A DNA stretch of 39,839 nt from an uncultured Bacteroides sp. (GCA_949296415.1 CASFQC010000016.1:1-39839), one strand, 5' to 3'; positions 1 through 9,671 are shown, counted from the first letter of the stretch. Numbers and translations: made by a program. The notes: a model not told the origin generated them from the sequence alone.

Positions 1-57
1 TCATTATTTCATTAACTTGTTATTTGTCAGATATAAAGTTACGAAAAATACTTGTGA

Positions 58-1656
58 TTACCTATCTTTTTTAGAACTTTATTATCCCGAACTCACGTAG
101 AAATTGTCATTCATGTGAACATGCTGAAAGAAGGCTGGGACGTAACCAATCTTTATACGATTGTGCCATTGCGGGCGGCTGATGCACCTATACTCGTGGA
201 GCAACAGATTGGGAGAGGTTTGCGCTTGCCTTACGGAGGAAAACGTACAGGAGTGGCTGATGTAGATAAACTGACCGTTATTGCGCATGAGAATTTTGAA
301 GCGGTGATTGCAAAAGCGAATGACCCGAATTCTGTATTGAGCAAAGTGACCTACGTGGAACTCGACAATGATGACCTTGCTTCGATACAAGGCAAAGTGG
401 TTAAAGCCGCCACTCAAATGGATGCTGAAGAACAGAGAACTGTTCAGAAAGCCACGACAGAAACGGAGAAAAAGAACTCCCAAGCAATAATGGATGCCAA
501 ACGGGCTGTGTGGAAAGTAATTCCGTTAATGAATTCTTCGGTAAAGTCTGCCAAAGATCTTTCCAGTCCGGAAATAATATCCAAAATAAAATCATTGACC
601 CGAGAAGATATCATTAAGTATACCCAAGCTGCTAACCCTCTTTTTGCAGATGAAGAAGCTCAGCCTCTTTTGGCAGAAGTGGACAATGTAGTGGAAATAG
701 TTGTCAAGTATTTCATTGACAATATCATAGAAATTCCTCGTATGACCATCCAACAGGAAACATACCGGGCCGAGTTCCAATGGTTTGACTTGGATGTAAG
801 TTCCGGATTTGATTTACCGGCCCTGAATGAAGAAATCATCAGAGTTAGTTTGGGGGCAGGGGAAAAGTCTGTGGACATACTGCAGGTCATTCCTGGACGG
901 AAATTTGATGCACCCGTCAATTTAATTGTGAATGTGTTGATTGATTATGATGAAATTGATTACGATGAGAATGCAGAGTTGCTCTATCATCTGGCAGGGC
1001 AGGCAGTTGATGCCATAGCATCGCATATAGAAGACAAAGCGGATTTACCCAAAGTAGTAAATCAATTCAAAACGGTCATCGGTGATAATATTTACACGCA
1101 AATGCAGCATCACTTCGTTATGAAACCTACCGGATATATAACACCGAAGGTTCTGCCTTTTACAGGGATGTCGGAGCAACACATAACTGAAATACTCGGA
1201 TTTGGCAGAACCGATTATCGCGATCCGGTGAAGCGGGGTGACGTGCCAAAATATATTTTCACAGGTTTCATAAAGTCGTACTACACGGAGTGCAAATTTG
1301 ACAGTCAGACGGAATTGGATTTTGCGAATATATTGGAGTCGGACAGCAAGGTACTGAAATGGCTTCGCCCGGCTTCCAATCAATTCAATATTTATTGGTC
1401 GAATGGAGCGAAGCGGTATGAACCGGATTTCATAGTGGAAACAACCGACTGTATTTATATGGTAGAAACAAAGGCAAAGAAAGACCTGACGACAGAGGAA
1501 GTGCAGGCAAAGAAAAAGGCTGCGGAAGAATATTGTAAGAATGCCACTGAATATACGCAGACAAATGGAGGAAAACCCTGGAAATATCATTTGTTGCGGC
1601 ATGACATGGTGGATAAATCAAAGAGCTTTGACTATCTGATGGCTATATCTTCCTGA
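58..1656 (+). pseudogene. Type III restriction endonuclease (Res) subunit, 5'-truncated remnant
   Basis: The reading frame is open from 58, just after an in-frame TGA at 55-57. It becomes recognisable Res protein from about 100 (residues EIVIHVNMLKEGWDV), and the first usable start is GTG at 115. It carries the last part of the superfamily 2 helicase, including motif VI (EQQIGRGLRLP), and then the whole C-terminal region. The PD-(D/E)xK endonuclease motif is visible as YEPDFIVET followed by YMVETKAK (about 1416-1475). Family members are roughly 900-1000 residues, so Walker A, DEAD box and the other N-terminal helicase motifs are missing. No Mod methyltransferase is in the window. The 1-90 segment is AT-rich and unrelated, consistent with a deletion or insertion breakpoint near 95. 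A truncated ATPase should not restrict DNA. An alternative is a stand-alone nuclease domain, which I consider less likely. Confidence 0.8.
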
Positions 1657-1830
1657 TTTCCTTGGCGCGTCACCCCAAAAAACATTTTCCAATAAAAGCG
1701 CGGTGTGCTGAGGCCGTTTCTCATCCGGGCTTTCCAACGTGTCGCGGTATCTTTCGTAACGCTCCTTACGCTCTTTGCATACGTCAAGTTTGTGTCGATT
1801 TTCATCCTTGGACATTATATCCCAAATCTC

Positions 1831-2009
1831 TAAGAGCCTGTTTAAATTTTGCTCAGTACTGTTTTGAGATGTTATTTTGAGGATATTTTCCCGTTGTCAT
1901 GAGGAGCGTAGCGAGCTACGTGACGAAGGGGAACGGGAAAAGAGACTGGAAAAAGGCGCAAAACAGACTGATTAAAAAGCTTAAAAAGGAAAATTTAAAC
2001 AGGCTCTAA
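1831..2009. mobile_element. MITE-like element, copy 1, with TAA on both sides
   Basis: Inverted ends GAGCCTGTTTAAATTTT (from 1834) and AAAATTTAAACAGGCTC (ending 2006) bound a 173-bp non-coding element. TAA lies immediately outside each end in direct orientation (1831-1833 and 2007-2009), which looks like a 3-bp target duplication. There is no transposase inside, so it would be non-autonomous. The interior holds the long form of a second palindromic unit (1886-1941). Similar ends recur at 19597-19677 and 39607-39710. A 3-bp TNA duplication would fit an IS5-type (IS1031-like) mobiliser, but that is inference. Confidence 0.7.
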
Positions 2010-2122
2010 TGACCGATTGGATGTTATCGTGTCAACCGTCCCTGAACGATTTATTGGGGAATTTTGAAATGTCATGTTTGTTTTTGTACAGGAAAGAATG
2101 GACATATTTCATCGTTTTTCCC

Positions 2123-2130
2123 TACCTTTG
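2123..2130 (+). promoter_or_regulatory. Bacteroidota -7 box for the mannosidase operon
   Basis: TACCTTTG matches TAnnTTTG and lies 106 bp upstream of the GH38 start. The -33 box is not clear. This predicts a 5' leader of about 100 nt. Confidence 0.5.
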
Positions 2131-2236
2131 TCGGGCACAGTGCATGTGGGATTCCGTCCTTCAGACGGTGTGCCGACAAATAGTTAGGATATATTTTCAA
2201 AAACAAACATAAACCAAAATCATTTCAATTTCAGTT

Positions 2237-5200
2237 ATGAGTATGAACAGAAAAAAAGTCGCAGGAGCCGCAATGGCCTTGCTGCTTGCGGCTGCAGGAG
2301 GTGTCTCCGCGCAGTCCGATGTGTCCGTCCAACGTCCGAAGGCTTATCTGGTATCTGACGCGCACCTGGACACGCAATGGAACTGGGACGTCCAGACCAC
2401 TATCAAGGACTATGTATGGAAAACCCTTAACCAGAACTTGTTCCTGTTGAAGAAGTATCCTAACTATGTGTTCAATTTCGAAGGCGGGGTGAAATATGCC
2501 TGGATGAAGGAATACTATCCGCAGGAATATGAAGAGATGAAGCGTTTCATCAAGACCGGCCGTTGGCACATCAGCGGAGCCAGCTGGGATGCCACCGATG
2601 TGTTGGTGCCTTCCATAGAGTCCGGCATACGCAACATCCTTTTAGGACAAGAATATTACCGCAAGGAATTCGGCGTGGAAAGCACGGACATCTTCTTGCC
2701 GGACTGTTTCGGATTCGGCTGGACATTGCCTACGATAGCCACCCATTGCGGCCTGATAGGGTTTTCCTCGCAGAAGTTGGGATGGCGCAACCATCCTTTC
2801 TACGGAGACAAGAAAATACCTTTCCCGGTAGGTTTGTGGAAAGGCATCGACGGCTCTTCCGTCATGTTTGCCCATGGCTATAATTACACTAACAAGTGGA
2901 AGCTTGGCGAAGACCTGTCGGCCAGCAAAGACCTGGAACGGAAGGCGTCGGAAAGCCCGCTGAATGTGACGTACCATTACTACGGCACAGGCGACACGGG
3001 CGGATCGCCCAATCTGAACTCGGTGGACGCGGTGGAGAAAAGCCTGAAAAAGGAAGGTCCCGTGCAAGTCATAAGCGCTGCCAGCGACCAAATGTATAAA
3101 GACTTTATGCCCTTTGCCAATCATCCGGAGATGCCGGTGTACGACGGTGAATTGCTGATGGATGTCCACGGGACCGGTTGTTATACGTCGCAAGCGGCCA
3201 TGAAACTGTACAACCGTCAGAACGAGCTTCTGGGAGACGCCGCCGAACGCTCTTCGGTCAGTGCCGACCTGCTGGGCCTTTTGGACTATCCTTCGGAAAG
3301 CCTGACGGAATCCTGGAGGCGCGTTATCTTCCACCAGTTCCATGACGACCTCACCGGAACAAGCATACCGCGCGCCTACGAGTTCTCTTGGAATGACGAG
3401 CTGCTTTCGCTGAAGCAGTTTTCCACCATACTGACTTCGTCGGTAGGAGCTGTGGCTTCCCGGCTCGATACCCGGGTGAAGGGCACGCCGGTGGTACTCT
3501 ATAATGCCTTGGGCACGGAAGTGACCGATGTGGTGGAGATAGCCGTAGAGACCGGCAAATGCCCGAAGCGGGTTGCGGCCTATGACGGCAAAGGCAAAGA
3601 GGTGCCTTCACAGCTGGTGGCCTATAAGGACGGGAAAGCGCATCTGCTGGTCGAGGCTACCGTACCGGCCAACGGATTTGCGGTGTACGGACTCCGTCTG
3701 TCCGGCACAGGCGCGCAGGCAGAAGGCACTGAGGCCAACATGGTGGAAAACTCCGTGTACAGGATAACTTTGGACGCTCAGGGCGACATAACGTCTATTG
3801 TAGACAAACGGTGCGACAAGGAACTGGTGCGCCAAGGCAAGACGGTGCGGCTGGCGCTCTTCACGGAGAACAAGTCTTATAGCTGGCCGGCATGGGAAAT
3901 CATGAAAGAGACGCTGGACGCAGAGCCGGTCTCGATAACCGATGGCGTGAAGATGACGCTCCTTGAAGACGGGGCCTTGCGCAAGACGCTCCGCATAGAG
4001 AAACGCTATGGCAATTCCGTGTTCCATCAGTACATCTGTCTGTATGAAGGAGAGCTGGCCGACCGCATTGACTTCAAGAACGAAGTGGAGTGGCATACGC
4101 CCAATGCGTTGCTGAAAGCCGAGTTCCCCCTGAATCTGACCAATGAGAAAGCGACCTATGACCTGGGGCTGGGCAGCGTGCAGAGGGGCAACAATAAAGT
4201 AAACGCCTACGAGGTATATGCCCATTACTGGGCAGACCTGACCGACCGGAACAATGGCTATGGAGTGACGGTGATGAACGACTGCAAATACGGATGGGAC
4301 AAGCCGGACGACCATACGTTGCGCCTGACTCTGCTCCATACGCCGGAAACCAAGAAAGGCTATGCCTATCAGGACAAACAGGATTTCGGATATCATACCT
4401 TCACCTATAGTATTGTGGGACATGCCGGAGGCTTGGAACAGGCTGAGGCAAGCCGGAAGGCGGATGTGCTGAACCAGCCGCTCAAGGCCTTCTTCACAAG
4501 CAGACATGCGGGCAGCCTGGGGAAAAGCTTCTCGTTGGCAAGTTCGGACAATGGGAATGTAGCCATCAAGGCGTTGAAGAGGGCCGAAAGCTCGGACGAG
4601 TATGTGGTGCGTGTCTATGAGCGGAGCGGAAAGCAAAGCCAGGATGCCAGACTGACCTTTGCGGCCGACATTGTTTCGGCAGTGGAAGCAGACGGTACGG
4701 AAAAGACCATTGGTGAGGCGGATTTCGATGGCAGGCAGCTGCACGTGTCTGTACGTCCGAACGGCATCAGAACCTATAAGATACGTCTGGCCAAGACCGA
4801 AAACCGTCCGTTGGAGCATAAGTTCCTGGACTTGGATTTCGACAAGAAATGCTTCAGCTGGAACCAGCTGCCCGGCGATGCCAATTTCCAGTCAGGCTAT
4901 GCTTATGCGGCCGAACTCATACCGTCCCGGCTCACTGCGGCGGGCATTCCGTTCCGTCTGGAGAATCAGGAACTGCTGAACGGCATGAAGTGCGAGGGCG
5001 ACACCCTGTTCCTTCCCGCGGAGGCCGGATACAACCGCCTTTATGTGCTGGCCGCTGCCGCCACGTCTGACCGCCAGCTGGCCTGCACCTTCCGTGTGGG
5101 AGACGCCGGGCAGGAGGTCAATGTTCCTTCTTACACCGGATTTATCGGCCAGTGGGGACATGAAGGCCACACGAACGGCTATCTCAATCCGGCTGAAGTG

Positions 5201-5863
5201 GCCTATGTGGGAACCCACCGCCACTCGGCCGATGGCGACCAGCCCTATGAGTTTACTTACATGTTCAAGTATGGCATCGACATTCCTGACGGTGCTACCG
5301 AGGTCATCCTGCCGGACTGTCCGGATGTGGTGCTGTTTGCCGCTACCCTTGTCAGGGAAGAGACGCCTGCGGTAGTGCCGGTGTCGGTACTGTTCCGCAC
5401 GTCTGTCAGGGATGGCGGGACAACGGACGGAGCCAATGTGCTGAAGGAAAATCTGCTGAAACCGGAACATATCGTGGCATGGTCGGGCTATGTGAATGAG
5501 AAGGAACGTCCTGCCTTTATGGTGGACGGCGACGAGGAGACGAAGTGGTGCGATGTAGGCGGCGTGCCCGCTTTCGTGGAGTTTGACTTGGGCCGCGAGG
5601 CGCCGGTCTCTTCGTGGAAGATGACGAATGCCGGTGTCGAAAGCTCCTCTTACATCACGAGTACATGCTTGTTGCAGGCCCGTAACCGAAAGGATGAGGA
5701 CTGGCGGACAATTGATGTCTGCGCCGGCAATGTCAGGAACATGGTGACACGGCAATTGGAAAAGACGGAAAAAGTACGCTACTTGCGTCTGTTGGTCGTG
5801 CAGCCAACCCAGGAACCGGACAGCAAGACCACCCGTATCTATGAGTTCGCGGTTTATGAATAG
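2237..5863 (+). CDS. Secreted GH38 alpha-mannosidase with C-terminal F5/8 (discoidin) domain
   Basis: A 1208-residue exported glycoside hydrolase family 38 protein predicted to remove alpha-linked mannose from glycans in the periplasm or at the surface. Residues 1-25 form a signal peptide ending VSAQ. Zinc ligands are visible as H43 and D45 in AHLDTQWNWD, D156 in LPDCFGFG (the family's catalytic nucleophile and metal ligand), and H369 in FHQFHDDLTGTS. The middle is the usual GH38 beta-sandwich region. Residues from about 1080 to the end (PAFMVDGDEETKWCD ... VEFDLGRE) resemble a discoidin-type carbohydrate-binding module. It is first in a two-gene operon with the GH92 gene 13 bp downstream. 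There is no SusC/SusD pair or local regulator. Linkage specificity cannot be read from sequence. Confidence 0.93.
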   Translation: MSMNRKKVAGAAMALLLAAAGGVSAQSDVSVQRPKAYLVSDAHLDTQWNWDVQTTIKDYVWKTLNQNLFLLKKYPNYVFNFEGGVKYAWMKEYYPQEYEEMKRFIKTGRWHISGASWDATDVLVPSIESGIRNILLGQEYYRKEFGVESTDIFLPDCFGFGWTLPTIATHCGLIGFSSQKLGWRNHPFYGDKKIPFPVGLWKGIDGSSVMFAHGYNYTNKWKLGEDLSASKDLERKASESPLNVTYHYYGTGDTGGSPNLNSVDAVEKSLKKEGPVQVISAASDQMYKDFMPFANHPEMPVYDGELLMDVHGTGCYTSQAAMKLYNRQNELLGDAAERSSVSADLLGLLDYPSESLTESWRRVIFHQFHDDLTGTSIPRAYEFSWNDELLSLKQFSTILTSSVGAVASRLDTRVKGTPVVLYNALGTEVTDVVEIAVETGKCPKRVAAYDGKGKEVPSQLVAYKDGKAHLLVEATVPANGFAVYGLRLSGTGAQAEGTEANMVENSVYRITLDAQGDITSIVDKRCDKELVRQGKTVRLALFTENKSYSWPAWEIMKETLDAEPVSITDGVKMTLLEDGALRKTLRIEKRYGNSVFHQYICLYEGELADRIDFKNEVEWHTPNALLKAEFPLNLTNEKATYDLGLGSVQRGNNKVNAYEVYAHYWADLTDRNNGYGVTVMNDCKYGWDKPDDHTLRLTLLHTPETKKGYAYQDKQDFGYHTFTYSIVGHAGGLEQAEASRKADVLNQPLKAFFTSRHAGSLGKSFSLASSDNGNVAIKALKRAESSDEYVVRVYERSGKQSQDARLTFAADIVSAVEADGTEKTIGEADFDGRQLHVSVRPNGIRTYKIRLAKTENRPLEHKFLDLDFDKKCFSWNQLPGDANFQSGYAYAAELIPSRLTAAGIPFRLENQELLNGMKCEGDTLFLPAEAGYNRLYVLAAAATSDRQLACTFRVGDAGQEVNVPSYTGFIGQWGHEGHTNGYLNPAEVAYVGTHRHSADGDQPYEFTYMFKYGIDIPDGATEVILPDCPDVVLFAATLVREETPAVVPVSVLFRTSVRDGGTTDGANVLKENLLKPEHIVAWSGYVNEKERPAFMVDGDEETKWCDVGGVPAFVEFDLGREAPVSSWKMTNAGVESSSYITSTCLLQARNRKDEDWRTIDVCAGNVRNMVTRQLEKTEKVRYLRLLVVQPTQEPDSKTTRIYEFAVYE

Positions 5864-5876
5864 TGAGACTGTCAAG

Positions 5877-8045
5877 ATGGAAAAGATTTTCATGACATTT
5901 ATCAGACGTGGGGTGCTCGGAGTCTGCCTTGCCTTGTCGGTGGCAGGCTGCAAAGAGTCCCCGCGCTCTTTGACCGGATATGTGAATCCGTTTATGGGCA
6001 CTGCTACTTTGTGGAATCCGGAAGATTTAGGTTATGTGCGTCATAAGACGGGCAGGACTTGGGGAGGCGAGACCTTTCCGGGAGCCTCCTTGCCTAACGC
6101 CATGGTTCAGGTAAGCCCGGTGACGCAGTTCCGTAGCGGAGCCGGCTATCAGTATGAGGACTCGTTGGTTTACGGGTTTGCGCATACCAACAAGGGACAT
6201 TGGAACCTTCTGCATGTGCCGATGCTGCCGGTAGTGGGTGAGGTGTCTCCGGACGATTATTGTTCGCCGTTCTCTCATGACAAGGAGAAGGCTTCTCCGG
6301 GATATTACCAGGTCTATTTGGAGCGTTACGGAATCAATGCGGAGCTGACTTCCACATTGCGGTGTGCCTATCATAGGTACACCTTTCGTGCGGAGGATGA
6401 GAAATCCTTGCTGGTAGACATCAGACGCTCCAATAATCCGGTGAGCGATTGGCATATAGAGAAGACTGGAGAAAATGTGTTCTCCGGTTGGCAGTCCGGA
6501 GAGGGGAAGATATATTTCTATGCCTGTGCCAACTACCCGATAGGCGATGTCTCCATGGTTAAGGATGACCGTCATGAGGTGGCTCTTGTCCGTTTCTCCG
6601 ACAGTAAGGGCGACAAGCCTTTGGAGCTGAAGATAGGCTTTTCGTTTGTCAGCGTGGATAATGCCAGGATGAATCTGGAACACGAGATGCTGGACAAGAG
6701 TTTTGCCCAAGTACGTGAGGAAGCGGATGCCGAGTGGGAAACGTTGCTGTCGAAAATCACGGTCAGCGGAGGGACGGAACGCGAGCGGGAGATGTTCTAC
6801 TCTTGTCTGTTCCATGCCTTTAAATGGCCGGCGCTGCGCAGCGATGTCAATGGGGACTATACCGATGTCAACGGCAAGGTGGTGAACAACGGATTCCGGT
6901 ATTATACCAATCCGTCCTTTTGGGATGATTACCGCAACAAGTTGGTCTTGCTCGAGCTGTTGTCTCCCGATGTGGCGTCCGATGTGCTTAAGTCTATCAT
7001 CGATAAAGGCGAGAAGCAGGGCGGATACATGCCGACATTCTTCCACGGAGACCATGCGGCCACTTTCGTCGCAGGGAGCTGGCTGAGAGAAGTGAGAGAC
7101 TTTGACCTGAAACGCGCTTATCAGCTGATTCTGAAAAATGCCACCGTACCGGGAAGGGGAGGAAGACGTTATCTGGATGAATACCTTGAAAGAGGATGGA
7201 TTGCAGAGAAGGATACGACTGACGTACCGACTCAGGACGAATACAAGGGAGCCGTGACCAAGACCGTGGAGTACGCTTATGATGACTACGCTGTCGCTCT
7301 GGTGGCAAAGGAACTGGGCGACACGCTGAACTACAGACAGCTGATGGCACGTACGGAAAACTACAAGAATCTGTTCGACCCGTCGACCGGATTCTGGCGG
7401 GGCAAGATAGACGACGGAAGCTGGATAGAGGATTTTGATCCGTACTATCCTTACTATCAGTACATGTATCGGGAGGCAAATGCCTGGCAGTCTCTGTTCT
7501 TTGCCCCTCACGACCCGGAAGGCATGATTGCACTCTATCCGAGCCGTGAAGCGGTGGAAGCGAAGCTGGATTCCTTGTTCACGGAACCGTGGCGGGGCTA
7601 TGAGGCCGACAACATGACCGGCTTCATAGGAAACTACTGTCACGGCAACCAGCCTGACCATAGTGTGCCATACACCTACTATTTCATAGGGAAACAGCCG
7701 AAAGCCCAATGCATATTGGACAGCATCATGGGCCATTACTATGGCATGGGGGAAGAAGGACTGGCCTATGCGGGTATGGACGATACGGGCGAGATGTCTT
7801 CCTGGTACGTATTCAACGCCATCGGTCTTTACACCTACTCACCGGCCGACCCTGAATACATCGTGACAGTGCCCTTGTTCGATAAAGCCGTAATGGACAT
7901 CGGCGGCACCCACGTTACGGTTTCCCGCCAAGGACACGGACGCAGAATCAAGGAGATTCTCTGCGGCGGGGAAGTGGTGGACGGATACTTCGTGGGACAC
8001 GATGCGCTGATGGCAGGAAAAGAACTGCTTATCGTGACAGAATAA
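5877..8045 (+). CDS. GH92 exo-alpha-mannosidase lipoprotein
   Basis: A 722-residue glycoside hydrolase family 92 enzyme, a calcium-dependent inverting exo-alpha-mannosidase family expanded in Bacteroidota. Recognisable blocks in order are GYVNPFMGT, GFAHTNKGHWN, SFWDDYRNKLVLLELL, GGYMPTFFHGDH, REANAWQSLFF, GNQPDHSVPYTYYF and GMDDTGEMSSWYVFNAIGLY. The last two normally carry substrate-binding and catalytic-base residues. I chose the ATG at 5877 because it gives a clean lipoprotein signal (MEKIFMTFIRRG ... LSVAGC); the upstream in-frame ATG at 5841 lies inside the GH38 gene. The close spacing to GH38 implies co-transcription. A hairpin at 8100-8142 ends the unit. The two enzymes probably act on different mannose linkages of the same glycan; the exact substrate is unknown. 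Confidence 0.93.
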   Translation: MEKIFMTFIRRGVLGVCLALSVAGCKESPRSLTGYVNPFMGTATLWNPEDLGYVRHKTGRTWGGETFPGASLPNAMVQVSPVTQFRSGAGYQYEDSLVYGFAHTNKGHWNLLHVPMLPVVGEVSPDDYCSPFSHDKEKASPGYYQVYLERYGINAELTSTLRCAYHRYTFRAEDEKSLLVDIRRSNNPVSDWHIEKTGENVFSGWQSGEGKIYFYACANYPIGDVSMVKDDRHEVALVRFSDSKGDKPLELKIGFSFVSVDNARMNLEHEMLDKSFAQVREEADAEWETLLSKITVSGGTEREREMFYSCLFHAFKWPALRSDVNGDYTDVNGKVVNNGFRYYTNPSFWDDYRNKLVLLELLSPDVASDVLKSIIDKGEKQGGYMPTFFHGDHAATFVAGSWLREVRDFDLKRAYQLILKNATVPGRGGRRYLDEYLERGWIAEKDTTDVPTQDEYKGAVTKTVEYAYDDYAVALVAKELGDTLNYRQLMARTENYKNLFDPSTGFWRGKIDDGSWIEDFDPYYPYYQYMYREANAWQSLFFAPHDPEGMIALYPSREAVEAKLDSLFTEPWRGYEADNMTGFIGNYCHGNQPDHSVPYTYYFIGKQPKAQCILDSIMGHYYGMGEEGLAYAGMDDTGEMSSWYVFNAIGLYTYSPADPEYIVTVPLFDKAVMDIGGTHVTVSRQGHGRRIKEILCGGEVVDGYFVGHDALMAGKELLIVTE

Positions 8046-8099
8046 GAGTCAGTAGCTGTCGTTTGGAATTTCCTGTTTAAAACAGGTTATGAGTGTGGG

Positions 8100-8142
8100 G
8101 CGATTCCGGTATTTGAAGGAAGAATACCGGGATCGCTCTTTC
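8100..8142 (+). terminator. Terminator of the mannosidase operon
   Basis: GCGATTCCGGTATT (8100-8113) and AATACCGGGATCGC (8123-8136) form a 14-bp stem with one mismatch, followed by TCTTTC. The T-run is short. It lies 54 bp after the GH92 stop, between convergent genes. Confidence 0.65.
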
Positions 8143-8156
8143 AGTTGTCCGCATGC

Positions 8157-9617
8157 TTATGGCTTCTTTTCCTCTTTCTTCCCTCCCGATATCCACAATC
8201 CTATGAATGTGAACAGGGCGTTGACGATGAGCAACTCATAGCTGAAGCTGTAGCCGCCAAACCAACGTTCGGAGTTGGACTGCAGCACGTAGCACAGCGC
8301 GGGCGACAGCACGGCCACCAGTGGGGTGTAGCGGTCGCACACCGTGCGGCGGGTCAGTATGCCGAAGGCAAACATGCCCAGTATGGGTCCGTAGGTGTAG
8401 CTTACCAGCGTATATACGGCGTCTATCACGCTGGTGTTGTTCAGCAGGTATATGATGTATATGGTGAGGCCCATCACTGCGGCCATGCCTACATGTACCC
8501 GGCGGCGGAGGCGTGCCACCTGCTGTTCGGTGCGCCCTTGCGTGCCGATGATGTCTACGGTAAACGAGGTGGTCAGTGCCGTCAGTGCCGAACCGGCAGC
8601 CGAGTAGGCCGACGACACCAGCCCCACAATGAACAGTACGCCCACCACCACAGGGAAGTAGCCGCCAGTGGCCAGCAGCGGGAACAGCTCGTCCCCCTTT
8701 TCCACCGCTATGCCCCGGCTGTCCGCATAGGTGTAGAGCAGCACGCCCAGCATGAGGAACAGGGCTATGACACAGAACTGCATCACCACACTCACCAGCA
8801 TGTTCTTTTGCGACTCGCGCGAGTTGCGGCAGCTCAGGTTGCGCTGCATCATGTCCTGGTCCAGTCCGTTCATGGCTATGGTGGTAAAGACACCTGCCAG
8901 GAATTGCTTGAAGAAGTATTGTTTGTCATCGGGATTGTCCAGAAAGAACATGCGCGACATTTCGCTTTCACTTATCGTCTGCCAAAGTCCTGCCGCCGAC
9001 AGGTGGAGGTCCGAGGCTATGCAGCCTATGCAGAGCACCACCGACACGATGAGGCAAAGTGTCTTCAGCGAGTCGGTCCATATGAGCGACTTCACCCCGC
9101 CCTGCACCGTGTAGAGCCACACCAGAGCCACCGAAGCCGCCACGTTCACCACAAAAGGCCAGCCCAGCGGACCGAACACCAGCAGCTGCAGCGTGGCGCA
9201 CACCAGGAAGAGCCGCACGGCTGCTCCCGACATTTTGGAGATGAAGAAGAACCAGGCTCCTGTGCGGTAGGACGACAGGCCGAAGCGGTTTTCCAGATAG
9301 CCGTATATGGACACCAGATTCATGCGGTAGAACAGCGGGGTCAGCACAAAGGCTATGGCCAGCTGTCCCACCACGAAGCCCAGCACCATCTGCAGGTACC
9401 CGAAGCCGCTCACGGCCACCATGCCAGGCACGGACACGTAGGTCACGCCCGATATGCTGGCGCCTATCATGGCGAAGGCCACCACATACCAGCGCGAGCG
9501 CCGGTTGCCGGTGAAGAATCCGGCATTGTCTGCCTTGCGTCCGGCCAGCCAGGACACGCCGAACAACACTACAAAATAGCATACTGTAACGAATAGGATG
9601 GAAAGTGGGCTAAGCAT
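8157..9617 (-). CDS. Sodium:solute symporter (SSS family), probable MurNAc transporter
   Basis: A 486-residue polytopic inner-membrane protein of the sodium/solute symporter family with about 13 hydrophobic segments. Family-like stretches include GASISGVTYVSVPG near residue 52, the AWFFFISKMSG region, and GLVSSAYSAAGSALTALTTSF near residue 335, which corresponds to the TM8 sodium-site region. It starts 54 bp after the NamZ muramidase stop on the same strand, so the two are probably co-transcribed. In Tannerella forsythia an SSS-family protein (MurT) takes up N-acetylmuramic acid, and its cluster has similar content. The NamZ neighbour makes MurNAc a reasonable substrate guess. Family assignment is firm; substrate is inference. 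No MurK or MurQ gene is present in this window. Confidence 0.88.
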   Translation of the reverse strand: MLSPLSILFVTVCYFVVLFGVSWLAGRKADNAGFFTGNRRSRWYVVAFAMIGASISGVTYVSVPGMVAVSGFGYLQMVLGFVVGQLAIAFVLTPLFYRMNLVSIYGYLENRFGLSSYRTGAWFFFISKMSGAAVRLFLVCATLQLLVFGPLGWPFVVNVAASVALVWLYTVQGGVKSLIWTDSLKTLCLIVSVVLCIGCIASDLHLSAAGLWQTISESEMSRMFFLDNPDDKQYFFKQFLAGVFTTIAMNGLDQDMMQRNLSCRNSRESQKNMLVSVVMQFCVIALFLMLGVLLYTYADSRGIAVEKGDELFPLLATGGYFPVVVGVLFIVGLVSSAYSAAGSALTALTTSFTVDIIGTQGRTEQQVARLRRRVHVGMAAVMGLTIYIIYLLNNTSVIDAVYTLVSYTYGPILGMFAFGILTRRTVCDRYTPLVAVLSPALCYVLQSNSERWFGGYSFSYELLIVNALFTFIGLWISGGKKEEKKP

Positions 9618-9671
9618 GGGAAATGGAGTATGAAGGGTTGGAAATGAAGGGTAAAAGGTCTGGTGACGTGG

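Noticed and set aside
1662-1880. 72-codon plus-strand frame after the Res remnant
   Set aside because: It runs into the MITE-like left end and has Cys/Pro-rich, non-native composition.
8145-9596. 483-codon plus-strand frame opposite the symporter gene
   Set aside because: It is antisense to a clear SSS gene and very rich in His, Gln and Tyr, an artefact of codon bias in the real gene.
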